The notes under the pieces are model-generated. The model did not search any database. It was not told the DNA's origin and worked only from the letters and a program-made list of their open reading frames with translations. Of a DNA stretch of 64,000 nt, positions 21,071 through 29,644 are shown in pieces. This DNA is from Photobacterium sp. DA100 (GTDB lineage Bacteria; Pseudomonadota; Gammaproteobacteria; Enterobacterales; Vibrionaceae): contig NZ_CP119424.1 in NCBI RefSeq assembly GCF_029223585.1, positions 1,364,001-1,428,000 of the forward strand. Direction: 5' to 3'. Position numbers and translations under genes: made by a program. Each line of letters opens with the position of its first letter. Positions within the stretch are counted from its first letter, which is position 1.

Positions 21071-22054
21071 CTAATTCAAAAAGCCAAGCTCTTTCATTAG
21101 GTTACCCATCTCTTTTTCCTGCTCTTGCAAAAAGGCTTCGAACTCTTTGCGCGGCTTGTAGATTTCCGTCCAGCCGTAACGGTCTCGGACTGTCGTCCAC
21201 TCGTCGGTCTGGTACATTTTCTCCAGCACGCTGGCAAACTCATCAGCCTGCTCATCGCTGATCCCCGGCGCTGCGAAGAAGCCACGCCAGTTAACAAAGC
21301 TGGCGTCATAGCCCAGCTCCTTTAATGTCGGGACATCCGGAGCAGCTTTCGAGCGAATTTCACCAGTCATCGCCAAGATGCGGACTTCTCCTGCTTCAGC
21401 GAGGCTCAGCGCCTCGCTCAAACCCGTTGATAGCACCTGGGTTTCCCCCGATAGCAGGCCAGCCATGGCTTTACCACCTGCATCATAGGCAAGGTATTTC
21501 ACCCGGCGTGGTTCACCGCCCGCCGCTTTGAAAGCCAAAGCGGCTACAAGGTGATCCATCCCACCGCGCGAAGAGCCGCCTGCGACAGAGACCGAGCGCG
21601 GGTTTTTCTTATAGGCTTCTGCAAGTTCATTGAAAGACTGATAAGGTGAGTCTTTGGCCACGACAAAGGCCGCATAGTCACCAATAGTGGCTGCAACAGG
21701 GGTCAGGTCACGGAATGACTGAGGGAAAACTTTCGAAAGGGAGCGGATAACAATAGGGGTAGAATTCACCATCAAGGTATCTTGTGACTGTTCCGCCGTT
21801 TTGATCAGATAAGCAATCGCTTTACCGCCACCACCACCAGACATGTTTTCATAAGACACTTTGTCGACCAATTCGGATTTCGAGAGTGCTTCACCGGTAC
21901 CACGTGCGGTGCTATCCCAGCCACCACCGGCACCACCGGGTACCAAGAAGTGGATTTCGTCGACTTTCGCCTGCACCGAGCCAATGCTCATTGCAGAAGC
22001 CATCAACGTCGCCAGTAGGGTTACACGGTTGCGGGTAATAAATTGAGTCAGCAT
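21071..22054 (-). CDS. tctC: Periplasmic tricarboxylate-binding protein TctC (Bug family)
   Basis: A 327-residue periplasmic solute receptor of the Bug/TctC family. A signal peptide (about 1-29, cut after VQA) is followed by IHFLVPGGAGGGWDSTARG, the ligand-carboxylate-binding loop typical of TctC. A second loop, SSRGGMDHLVAALAFKAAG, lies near residues 155-175. It delivers a carboxylate to TctAB. It is first in the operon and divergent from the sensor kinase gene at 22226, so the local two-component system is likely to control it. Confidence 0.95.
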   Translation of the reverse strand: MLTQFITRNRVTLLATLMASAMSIGSVQAKVDEIHFLVPGGAGGGWDSTARGTGEALSKSELVDKVSYENMSGGGGGKAIAYLIKTAEQSQDTLMVNSTPIVIRSLSKVFPQSFRDLTPVAATIGDYAAFVVAKDSPYQSFNELAEAYKKNPRSVSVAGGSSRGGMDHLVAALAFKAAGGEPRRVKYLAYDAGGKAMAGLLSGETQVLSTGLSEALSLAEAGEVRILAMTGEIRSKAAPDVPTLKELGYDASFVNWRGFFAAPGISDEQADEFASVLEKMYQTDEWTTVRDRYGWTEIYKPRKEFEAFLQEQEKEMGNLMKELGFLN

Positions 22055-22225
22055 AGCTCTTTCCTCGTTGAGTGTTGTTTTTATCCTTCAACACAAAGAT
22101 AAGGCAACTACTGAGCAAACCAAAGATTGTAAAATTAATGTGAATAACGTCTTTATTTATCATTTTGTTCATATTGTTCACAGCATACCGGCACAAAAAC
22201 AGGTAAAGTCGTTACATCATTAACG
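22055..22225. promoter_or_regulatory. Divergent control region of tctC and the sensor kinase gene
   Basis: A 171-bp AT-rich interval. It holds a direct repeat TTGTTCA at 22165-22171 and 22174-22180 (9-bp step), a possible response-regulator site. No sigma-54 -24/-12 pair with correct spacing was found. Confidence 0.4.
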
Positions 22226-23941
22226 GTGAAAGGAATCACCCGCTTCATGTTACATATGCTGTCGTTACGCCACCTCCGGTTAAAGTGGCGTATGATATTG
22301 ATTTTAGGGGTCATTGCCGTATTACAAACCGGCATGTTAGGCCATTTTGCTATCCGCTATCTCGATAATGTGTTGGATGAGCAGATCGGCCAGCAAGCCA
22401 TGCGGGTGGCATTGGCGATTGCGGCATCGCCGGATGTGATCCGTGCCGTTGAAGCCGGAGACTCTGACTTTTTGCAACCTTTAAGTTACAAACTCGCCCA
22501 CTCGGCCGAAGCACGGTTTGTCGTTTTTGGCGATAAAGACGGCATTCGCCTGGCCCACCCTTTTCCCCATATGATTGGCAATTCTATGGCCGATGACGAT
22601 GGCGATACCAATGCGCCCGCCCTTGTGCATGGTAAACCCTATGTATCCAAAGCTCTGGGGAGTATCGGCTGGTCAATGCGGGGCAAAGCGCCGGTGTTCA
22701 ATGCGGCAGGCACCAAGGTTATCGGTATTGTCTCTGTGGGTTATATGCTCGATACCGTCGACCGACTGGTGAGCAACCACCGCCTCAGCATGTTGTTCGC
22801 TATCGGCGGCGCTTTCCTTTTCAGTGTGTTTACCGCCGTCTGGTTTGCCTCCCATTTCAAAAAAGCCATTTTCAACTTGGAGCCCGAGCAAATCGGCCGC
22901 ATGTTCCAAGAAAGGAATGCGACCCTTGAAACCGTGCGGGAAGGAATTGTAGCCATCAACCATGAAGGAAAAATCACCACCTTCAACCATGCGGCAATCC
23001 AAACACTGGAGCTACCAGAGAGCGACAGCTATATCGGCAAGCCCATTCAAGCAGTATTGCCTGACAGCGGCATGCTCGATGTACTGGAACAGGGCACCCC
23101 CCAATATGACCAGGAAATTTGGTTACACAACCACCTGCTAATCGCCAACCGGATCCCGCTGATCCAAGGCGATCAGATCACTGGTGTGGTCTCTAGTTTC
23201 AGGTTAAAAAACGAGGTTGATCTGGTCAGCCGTAAACTCACCCGCATCAAACAGTATGCCGAGAGCTTGCGCAGCCAATCCCATGAGTACAACAACAAGC
23301 TCCACACGATTGCCGGGCTGATCCAAATCGATGCCAAAGACGAGGCGCTGGCGGTTATCGGCCAAGAGTCATCAAGCCACCAAGCGTTCATCCAGCAACT
23401 GATGGAAGTCACCTCCGATAGCATTCTCGCAGGGTGCCTACTGGGTAAATACAACCGAGCCAAGGAGCTGGGGGTTGAGTTGGTTATCGAACAAGGAAGC
23501 CAAATGTCTGCGCTGCCTGATGCCCTACCCCGTGAACAGCTGGTCAGTATTTTGGGTAACCTGATCGACAATGCCTTGGAAGCCACCCTTTCCCATCAAG
23601 GTAAAGGCGGCACGGTAACATTGATACTGTCAGACTTCGGCAAAGAGCTCATTTTCGAGGTGGAAGACCAGGGGCCCGGGATCACCCGGGAAGATCAGGA
23701 CAAAATCTTTACCCGCGGCTACACGACCAAAGCTGCGCAAGGGCACGGTATCGGGTTAGATTTAGTAAAAAGCCTGACGGATCACCTAGGGGGACTCATT
23801 ACCGTGGAGTCGATTACCTCTGAAGCAGCACCCAGCGGCAGTCGATTTACCTTATATCTCCCCAAACAGATAACCCCCAATAACCAGAGCAACGCAACCA
23901 AGAACAATGATTCAACGAAGCACACGGAGGTGCAATCATGA
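22226..23941 (+). CDS. CitA/DcuS-type sensor histidine kinase
   Basis: A 571-residue inner-membrane carboxylate sensor kinase. In order: TM1 (about 24-42), a periplasmic PDC sensor domain (about 43-185) with the motif GSIGWSMRGKAPVFN, TM2 (about 190-210), and a cytoplasmic PAS domain (about 225-330). Next come a short SpoOB-type dimerisation region with phosphoacceptor H353 in SQSHEYNNKLHTIAGLI, then an HATPase domain with NLIDNALEA and GHGIGL. This is the DcuS/CitA/DpiB architecture. The GTG at 22226 lacks a good Shine-Dalgarno; the ATG at 22247 is an alternative. It overlaps the response-regulator gene by 4 bp and is divergent from tctC, so it likely senses the Tct substrate. Confidence 0.93.
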   Translation: MKGITRFMLHMLSLRHLRLKWRMILILGVIAVLQTGMLGHFAIRYLDNVLDEQIGQQAMRVALAIAASPDVIRAVEAGDSDFLQPLSYKLAHSAEARFVVFGDKDGIRLAHPFPHMIGNSMADDDGDTNAPALVHGKPYVSKALGSIGWSMRGKAPVFNAAGTKVIGIVSVGYMLDTVDRLVSNHRLSMLFAIGGAFLFSVFTAVWFASHFKKAIFNLEPEQIGRMFQERNATLETVREGIVAINHEGKITTFNHAAIQTLELPESDSYIGKPIQAVLPDSGMLDVLEQGTPQYDQEIWLHNHLLIANRIPLIQGDQITGVVSSFRLKNEVDLVSRKLTRIKQYAESLRSQSHEYNNKLHTIAGLIQIDAKDEALAVIGQESSSHQAFIQQLMEVTSDSILAGCLLGKYNRAKELGVELVIEQGSQMSALPDALPREQLVSILGNLIDNALEATLSHQGKGGTVTLILSDFGKELIFEVEDQGPGITREDQDKIFTRGYTTKAAQGHGIGLDLVKSLTDHLGGLITVESITSEAAPSGSRFTLYLPKQITPNNQSNATKNNDSTKHTEVQS

Positions 23942-24645
23942 CCACCACTATTCGCATTGTCATCGCTGAAGATGACCCTCAGATTGCAGAAATCCAACGG
24001 CGCTTCATTGAACGTATCGATGGCTTCGAGGTGATAGGCATTGCCCATGGCATTGACGAAGCCCGCGACCTAATTGAAGTCCTCAAACCGGAGTTGGTAC
24101 TGCTTGACAACCAATTCCCGACAGGTACCGGCCTGGCGTTGCTCAGGGAGTTACGGGCTGGGGGCTGCAACACCGACGTCATCCTGGTGACCGCTGCCAC
24201 CGAAGTCGATACCCTGCGCCAGGCGATGCACAGTGGCATTTTCGACTACATCCTAAAACCTTTAGTCTTTGAGAGACTGCAGGCTTCTCTGTTAAAGTTT
24301 CGTGGTCACCTTGAGCGGTTTTCCGATATTGACTCACTGCTCCAAAGTGACGTTGATGGCTTATTGCAAGCCTCACCGGACAATAACCACTCACCGGCCA
24401 ATGTTGCTAACAAAGTAGCAGGACGTCTACCCAAAGGGATTGATGGGTTAACCCTCGATAAAATCCGTGCCGTATTCTATGGCCCGGCAGTCCTGCTCAA
24501 TGCGGAAGAAGTCGGACAGCAGATTGGGGCCAGCAGGACAACCGCCAGGCGCTATCTCGAATATTTGGTCAGCACGGACGAACTGAGTGCCGAAGTGTCT
24601 TACGGTAGTGTCGGCCGGCCTGAGCGCAGATACCAACTCTGCTGA
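23938..24645 (+). CDS. CitB/DcuR-type response regulator
   Basis: A 235-residue response regulator. The receiver domain (about 3-122) has the acidic pair D12/D13, phosphoacceptor D57 in LVLLDNQFP and conserved Lys in DYILKPL. The C-terminal helix-turn-helix (about 190-220, EEVGQQIGASRTTARRYLEY) is typical of the CitB/DcuR/DctR family. Its start overlaps the kinase stop by 4 bp, so the pair is translationally coupled. Likely targets are the tct operon upstream and possibly the TRAP-TAXI genes downstream. Confidence 0.94.
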   Translation: MTTTIRIVIAEDDPQIAEIQRRFIERIDGFEVIGIAHGIDEARDLIEVLKPELVLLDNQFPTGTGLALLRELRAGGCNTDVILVTAATEVDTLRQAMHSGIFDYILKPLVFERLQASLLKFRGHLERFSDIDSLLQSDVDGLLQASPDNNHSPANVANKVAGRLPKGIDGLTLDKIRAVFYGPAVLLNAEEVGQQIGASRTTARRYLEYLVSTDELSAEVSYGSVGRPERRYQLC

Positions 24646-24665
24646 AGGCTTGTGAAATGTTTAAA

Positions 24666-24696
24666 AAACAAGGGGAGCGGCTTGGCTCCCCTGTTT
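24666..24696. terminator. Terminator between response regulator and TRAP permease genes
   Basis: Stem AGGGGAGC/GCTCCCCT extended by AAAC/GTTT with one bulged base, loop GGCTTG. Flanking A and T runs suit both converging genes. Confidence 0.85.
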
Positions 24697-24730
24697 GATT
24701 GGTCGTGGTTTCTATTCTAAACCAAAGGCA

Positions 24731-26620
24731 TCAAGCGGCTGTTGCGCTGCTTTCACTCCCGCGATAAGCATTCAACGATGTAATCACCACCACAACGGCA
24801 ACAGCCGCAAGCTTGATAGTTAGGCCACTGAAAATTAGGGCAAATGGCACCGCTAAAAGCACTGCACGTGCAGCCATAGACAACGGCTTAATGAGTCGTC
24901 CTTCGATCGCGCCGGCAAAGGCAACAATCAAAGCGATGGTAGCGACAATCGCAAACATGAAGCCAATAAGGTTTTCCCCATCGTAGATAAGCGGCGAGAA
25001 AGCCATCATCAGCGGGATCAAGAAGAAACCTTGAGCCAGCTTGAACGCCTGGATCGCAGACTGCATCGGTGACGCCCCGGCAACCCCGGCGCCGGCGAAG
25101 GCCGCCAAGGCAATTGGCGGAGTTACATTCGAGGTTTGCGACAACCAGAACACGATCATGTGCGCAGCTAGAATGCTCAAGCCCAGCTCAGTCAAAGCCG
25201 GCACGGCCATGATTGACAGTACAATGTATGCGGCCGTTACCGGTAAGCCCATCCCAAGAATAACCGCAGCCACGGCAATTAGTGCCATCACCGACCACAG
25301 GTAACCGCCGGATAGCGCCATCAGGAACTGGGTAAATTGCAAACCAATACCCGTCTGACCGACGACCCCGACCACGATACCCGCTGTGGCACAGGCGACC
25401 GATATCGGCAATGCCAGCAGCGCCCCTTCTTTCATTCCTTTAAAGAACAGGCGGATACTGATACGGCTGTGCTTGCGACACATTGCAGCGACCAAAATAG
25501 CACTACAGCCCGCAATACCGACCAGCACCGGTGAGTAGCTCATCAGCAACAACGTGGTGATCAGTATTAGAGGAACAATAAAGTGCCAGCCCTGCTTCAT
25601 CACCACTTGAAGCTGGGCCACTTTATCCATCCCTTTCAGGCCGAGCTTACAGGCCATCAGATGAACATAGAGCAAGGTACAGCCGAAATACAAGATAGCC
25701 GGCGCAATCGACACCAACAGAATTTCGCTATAGGCAATACCGGTGAACTGTGCCATCACGAAGGCTCCGGCCCCCATTACCGGCGGCATGATTTGCCCGC
25801 CTGTAGAGGCTGCAGCTTCAATACCCGCAGCCTGCTCTGGCTTATAGCCGAGCTTTTTCATCATTGGGATAGTCAAGGCACCGGTTGTCACCGTGTTGGC
25901 AATGGCCGAACCTGAGATAGAGCCCAGTGCCGCTGATGCCACGACACTCGCCTTGGCAGGACCTCCACGGTATTTACCCGCGACGGCAAATGCCGCATCA
26001 ATAAAGAACTGACCGGCTCCGGTCACTTGCAGGAAGGCACCAAACAGCACAAAAATGAAAACGACCCCTGCTGCAATTGCGAGCGGCGCACCGAAGACGC
26101 CATTGGTAGAATAAATGTGAAAGCGGATGATTTCATCCAGCGCAAAACCTTTGCTCGCCACGCTGGCTGGCAAAATGTCGCCGAACATGGCATAGGCCAT
26201 AAAAATCGCGGCAATAACCACCATGACCATGCCAACGGTCCGGCGAGTCGCTTCAAGCAATGTGACAATTAAAATCGAGCCGGCAAGCACATCGTCTGCT
26301 CCCAGGCCGTCAAGCAAAAAGCCAATATCGTCATAATCAAACCGGACAATATGCTGCGCAGCCCACAAGGTAGCAAGGGCCATGGCTAAGTCGATAAGCC
26401 TTGCAGGCAGGTAAAATCGGTTGTCCTCTTTTACCAGCGGCCTGACAAGAAAGACAAGCGCGAGGATCCAACATAAGTGGACGGGGCGAAATACAGGTGC
26501 GGAGAGGTTGGCAGTTATCCCCTGCCAAATTTGAAACACTGATAATGCAATGGCAGCAACGGTGGCCAGTTGCATTAACCGCTCAGTGACCCTGTGATTT
26601 AACGCCGAAGAATTAGTCAT
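24731..26620 (-). CDS. TRAP transporter permease, fused small and large subunits (TAXI type)
   Basis: A 629-residue membrane protein in which the 4-TM DctQ-like part (about 1-150) is fused to the 12-TM DctM-like part, as in TAXI-type TRAP systems. Family segments include GSISGSAIANTVTTGALTIP (about 235-255), EAAASTGGQIMPPVMGAGAF and LGMGLPVTAAYIVLS. I chose the ATG at 26620 because AAGGAG lies seven bases upstream; the longer frame from 26668 has no such site. It lies downstream of the TAXI receptor gene in one operon and uses an ion gradient to import a carboxylate. Confidence 0.95.
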   Translation of the reverse strand: MTNSSALNHRVTERLMQLATVAAIALSVFQIWQGITANLSAPVFRPVHLCWILALVFLVRPLVKEDNRFYLPARLIDLAMALATLWAAQHIVRFDYDDIGFLLDGLGADDVLAGSILIVTLLEATRRTVGMVMVVIAAIFMAYAMFGDILPASVASKGFALDEIIRFHIYSTNGVFGAPLAIAAGVVFIFVLFGAFLQVTGAGQFFIDAAFAVAGKYRGGPAKASVVASAALGSISGSAIANTVTTGALTIPMMKKLGYKPEQAAGIEAAASTGGQIMPPVMGAGAFVMAQFTGIAYSEILLVSIAPAILYFGCTLLYVHLMACKLGLKGMDKVAQLQVVMKQGWHFIVPLILITTLLLMSYSPVLVGIAGCSAILVAAMCRKHSRISIRLFFKGMKEGALLALPISVACATAGIVVGVVGQTGIGLQFTQFLMALSGGYLWSVMALIAVAAVILGMGLPVTAAYIVLSIMAVPALTELGLSILAAHMIVFWLSQTSNVTPPIALAAFAGAGVAGASPMQSAIQAFKLAQGFFLIPLMMAFSPLIYDGENLIGFMFAIVATIALIVAFAGAIEGRLIKPLSMAARAVLLAVPFALIFSGLTIKLAAVAVVVVITSLNAYRGSESSATAA

Positions 26621-26725
26621 TGCGAACTCCTTGTATGCGGCAATGTATCTATACCCAATGTACGTCAAGCTGAAGCCTCAACGTGCAGCGCTGAATCTCA
26701 ACTATAAAGTTACCTGGGTATATCG

Positions 26726-26745
26726 CCCCCGAATCGCTTCGGGGG
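26726..26745 (-). other. GC-rich hairpin between TAXI receptor and permease genes
   Basis: CCCCCGAA (26726-26733) pairs with TTCGGGGG (26738-26745) in an otherwise AT-rich gap. There is no T-run after it, so it is more likely an mRNA-stabilising stem protecting the receptor transcript than a terminator. Confidence 0.55.
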
Positions 26746-26789
26746 GATTGGTTCACCTGCCGTTCCCGTCAGGCATCACTTCGGTGGTC

Positions 26790-27716
26790 CTATTTTTTCT
26801 CATCCATGAACTGCTGAGAGCCAGGGTGAAGAGGAATACCCGCCAGTTTGTTCATGTTTTCAACGGTGGTGAACTTAGTCACACCAATAGACTGACGGAT
26901 TGTGTCGATGTTATCGAACGCGACCTTGGTCATCTCGTAAGCGAGATCTTTATCCAAGTCACCTTTTACCACCAAGACATTCCACACTGCTGGCGCTTGA
27001 AAAGCGGGAACATTGCGGTAGCTGTCAGCATCGACATCCAGTCCACTGTAAGACGCATTAGCTTGATTGATTTTCGCAATTTCCTCATCGCTGAAAGACA
27101 AGATGCGGATATCGCGAGTCAGGGCTAGCTCGGTGATCGCCCCCACCCCAAGGCTACCTACGATCACACCAGCATCAATCTGGCCATTTGCCAACGCTTC
27201 AGTCGTCGCCGTGTAGTTCAGGGCCTGGCCGCGCATGTCACCTTCTTCAATGCCCAGCGTTTTGAGGATGTTCAGGGCACTGACTCGGGTGCCCGAGCCC
27301 GGGGCCCCCAAGGCAACACGCTTACCTTTCAGATCCGCAACAGATTTGATGTCCGAATTGGCTGGCACCATAAACTGGACCACATTTGGGTACAGGGCAA
27401 ACAACACAGAGACATCCATCTTACGTGGGAATGGTTCTGTTCCTTGGTAGGCCTGCTGAACTACGTTTCCCATTGCAATACCAGCAAGCTGCTGCTTGGT
27501 CGATACTTTGATCACGTTCTCTACCGATGCGGCCGTCACTTCTGCTCGCATATTGAAATCATCAATATTCTCACTCCAGATCTTCGCTAACAAACCACCC
27601 AAGGGATAATAAGTACCACTTTGGCTACCGGTGCCGATGGTGTAATTATTCGCTGCAACAGGCAGAGAAACAGCTAAAGCCAAAGAGATAATCCCTTTTT
27701 TGATCATTGAACGCAT
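26790..27716 (-). CDS. TAXI-family TRAP transporter solute receptor
   Basis: A 308-residue periplasmic receptor with a signal peptide (about 1-22, cut after PVAA). The TAXI signature YTIGTGSQSGTYYPLGGLLA follows at once. Later segments VALGAPGSGTR and the GVIVGSLGVGAITELA region match the family. TAXI receptors bind glutamate-like or other carboxylates and pass them to the fused permease, encoded 169 bp downstream. AAGGAG stands five bases before the ATG. Its own promoter should lie in 27717-27983. The ligand is unknown. Confidence 0.94.
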   Translation of the reverse strand: MRSMIKKGIISLALAVSLPVAANNYTIGTGSQSGTYYPLGGLLAKIWSENIDDFNMRAEVTAASVENVIKVSTKQQLAGIAMGNVVQQAYQGTEPFPRKMDVSVLFALYPNVVQFMVPANSDIKSVADLKGKRVALGAPGSGTRVSALNILKTLGIEEGDMRGQALNYTATTEALANGQIDAGVIVGSLGVGAITELALTRDIRILSFSDEEIAKINQANASYSGLDVDADSYRNVPAFQAPAVWNVLVVKGDLDKDLAYEMTKVAFDNIDTIRQSIGVTKFTTVENMNKLAGIPLHPGSQQFMDEKK

Positions 27717-28044
27717 TGAGTACTCCTTCTCGTTGAATGCCGGATACCAAGTGTCAAACTAGACACATACGCATCAGGTTTTATTGTCATACCGATGTTG
27801 CATCAAATGAATCCGCATTTAAATGTTAAAATTGTGAAAGTTGTGAAAATGAGATATTGGTGGTAATAAGCATATCAATAACCTTATTAGCTCTTGCCCC
27901 GCATAAAATCGCCCACACCTCCCCTATTGTTACTCAAAATAAAAAGTCATTTGCTTAAATGGCGAATTATCATTCATTGAGAAATGGTTATACTGCTCGC
28001 CATCTTGATACCGAACATCAACCAACAAATTAAGAGAGGACTAA
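27717..28044. other. Intergenic region with divergent promoters (TAXI operon and SMR gene)
   Basis: On the minus side there are an inverted repeat GTGTC-AAACTA-GACAC (27751-27766) and tandem TTGTGAAA copies near 27832-27848. On the plus side, TTATCA (27967-27972), 16 bp, then TATACT (27989-27994) is a fair sigma-70 promoter for the SMR gene. No guanidine riboswitch fold was recognised. Confidence 0.45.
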
Positions 28045-28374
28045 ATGGGCTGGGTATTTTTACTACTGGGGGTAATGGCAGAGGCAACATCACATGTCGC
28101 CCTTCGCGCCACAAACGGATTCTCGAACTGGTTGCCCAGCACTATAGTGATTCTTGGACATCTCATTGCCTTCATCTTCCTTGGGCAAGCGATGAAGTCG
28201 TTACCTGTAGGCATCGTCCATGCTATCTGGGCTGGGCTTGCTATTGTTGCGGTAACGGCAATGTCTGGACTTATCTACAAACAACACCTTGATGCCAAAG
28301 TTTGGCTAGGGATGGTCATTGTCGCGATTGGCATTGCCATCATCAACCTGGGCGGTGCCGCACACAGCCACTAA
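28045..28374 (+). CDS. Small multidrug resistance (SMR/EmrE-like) transporter
   Basis: A 109-residue protein with four membrane helices, the exact size of SMR pumps. The essential membrane glutamate is present at E13 in LLGVMAEATSHVALR. Helix 3 shows VGIVHAIWAGLAIVA, the variant of the EmrE 'AY..W.G.G' motif. It exports cationic compounds or polyamines by proton exchange, probably as a dimer. AGAGG lies about six bases upstream of the ATG. Substituted residues in the helix-3 motif mean it may not be a classical quaternary-ammonium pump. Confidence 0.92.
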   Translation: MGWVFLLLGVMAEATSHVALRATNGFSNWLPSTIVILGHLIAFIFLGQAMKSLPVGIVHAIWAGLAIVAVTAMSGLIYKQHLDAKVWLGMVIVAIGIAIINLGGAAHSH

Positions 28375-28457
28375 CGTCCACTATCCTGCCACGTCTTAAT
28401 GCCTTAGACGGGATAACCCCCTTGTTCATTCGAAATAGCCATAATTTAGGAGTAAGC

Positions 28458-28682
28458 ATGACTCAAGAGCGCGCGATAAACCTGTATTACTATTTGCTTC
28501 AGGAAAACACACCACAAAAAGAGCTCAACGCAATCATGAGGTTATTGAAGGAGGACTACGGCATTGATCTAAGCCGCATCGATAGGAAGCGCCGTCGTCC
28601 TCAAAACCGATTTGATATCAACAACTATGGCGCGGGCGGGTCGCGAACCATGAACCAAACCCGCCAAATTCAGTCGGTGTGA
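28458..28682 (+). CDS. Small hypothetical protein (74 aa)
   Basis: A 74-residue soluble basic protein starting at an ATG with TAGGAG seven bases upstream. It begins with an amphipathic helical stretch (MTQERAINLYYYLLQEN) and ends with an Arg/Asn-rich tail. I do not recognise the family. It lies 83 bp downstream of the SMR gene on the same strand. The good Shine-Dalgarno and protein-like composition support it as real. Confidence 0.6.
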   Translation: MTQERAINLYYYLLQENTPQKELNAIMRLLKEDYGIDLSRIDRKRRRPQNRFDINNYGAGGSRTMNQTRQIQSV

Positions 28683-28708
28683 GGCGAGCAACCATCATTA
28701 AAAAGCAA

Positions 28709-29074
28709 TCAAGTAAGCTGTTGCAACTTACGCTTGAGCATTTTATTACCCAGTGATCGCCGTAACAGGATAAGAGGGAGTATCGACATCATTATCCAGC
28801 TCACCGGTGGCTCATCAATTTCCACGACCTGCTGTGTCTGTGGTGTCTGAGATAATGCGAGTAACGGCGAGGGTAGATTATTGGTTTGGCATGCCCCCGA
28901 ATAGTCACCATGACCCATATGTGCATCTACAGCGTTGATATTGACATACAAGGTTATTTCCCCAGAGCCGGTTTGGTGGCAAATCATGCTCATAGTCTGG
29001 GCTTGTACTGTCGGCGGTGCCAATAATGCCGAGAGAAGAACAACCAAAGATGACGCCATTGCCATTTTTTTCAT
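28709..29074 (-). CDS. Exported small protein with HGD motif and C-terminal membrane anchor
   Basis: A 121-residue protein with a signal peptide (about 1-25, cut after VQA). The mature part starts with a compact module ICHQTGSGEITLYVN..DAHMGHGDYSGAC, the 'CH...G...AH..HGD..G.C' pattern of a widespread secreted domain. A Gln/Pro-rich linker and then EPPVS, a hydrophobic helix and an RR-containing basic tail follow. That tail resembles a tripartite sorting signal of the PEP-CTERM kind, though the basic tail is longer than usual. It may simply be a single-pass anchor. Function is unknown. Confidence 0.7.
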   Translation of the reverse strand: MKKMAMASSLVVLLSALLAPPTVQAQTMSMICHQTGSGEITLYVNINAVDAHMGHGDYSGACQTNNLPSPLLALSQTPQTQQVVEIDEPPVSWIMMSILPLILLRRSLGNKMLKRKLQQLT

Positions 29075-29644
29075 AAACTACTCACCAAATCCCATGTGGT
29101 ATTTTTTTAACCAAGATAGTTCAAGTGTAGTATATTTTTATGAAACCCTAATGATAATTTAATCAACGAAGACATCGCACATAAAATCATTATTAAACAA
29201 TGTATTAAAACCTAATCAGCTATACTTATTTCAGCACCTAGACAAAAATTTAGCGTCACTAAGTATGACAATTTCCACCCAAGACTAAGCAGATAACCCT
29301 CTCGAGCAAAATAACCCGCAATTCTTGCGTTGCTCCTGTGCAATTTACATTTCCTTACATTCAGTGCGATAACACTCCAGAGATTGACCTTAGCCCCGAC
29401 CGAAAGGAAGCAAAATAACACCCGTCGTTTAAAACAGCGTTTTTAAAATCAAGCACATAAGAACAAGCAATATACCGCTCACAACAAAGCATGAAAACGC
29501 AAGCAAATTTACATTTTGAAATATAAAAAACACCGTTCAATTCGTACAGGAATGATTCAGTTTCAAGTTGTTACATTAGCGGCATAACAAAACGCCATCG
29601 CAACAGTGATGCCGCCTTAAAACATTTAAACAGCAGGAATCACC
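29075..29644. other. AT-rich intergenic region, no gene seen
   Basis: About 570 bp that must contain promoters for the genes at 29074 (minus) and 29645 (plus). A 69-codon frame here has no Shine-Dalgarno or family character. No repeat, riboswitch or RNA gene was recognised. Confidence 0.5.

Noticed and set aside
22080..22140. Sigma-54 promoter for tctC
   Set aside because: The GG and GC elements on the minus strand are 14 bases apart instead of 10.
27950..28044. Guanidine riboswitch before the SMR gene
   Set aside because: No paired ACGR-loop hairpins or other guanidine-class consensus could be found.
29212..29421. 69-codon minus-strand frame in the 29-kb intergenic region
   Set aside because: No ribosome-binding site, no recognisable features, AT-rich noncoding composition.
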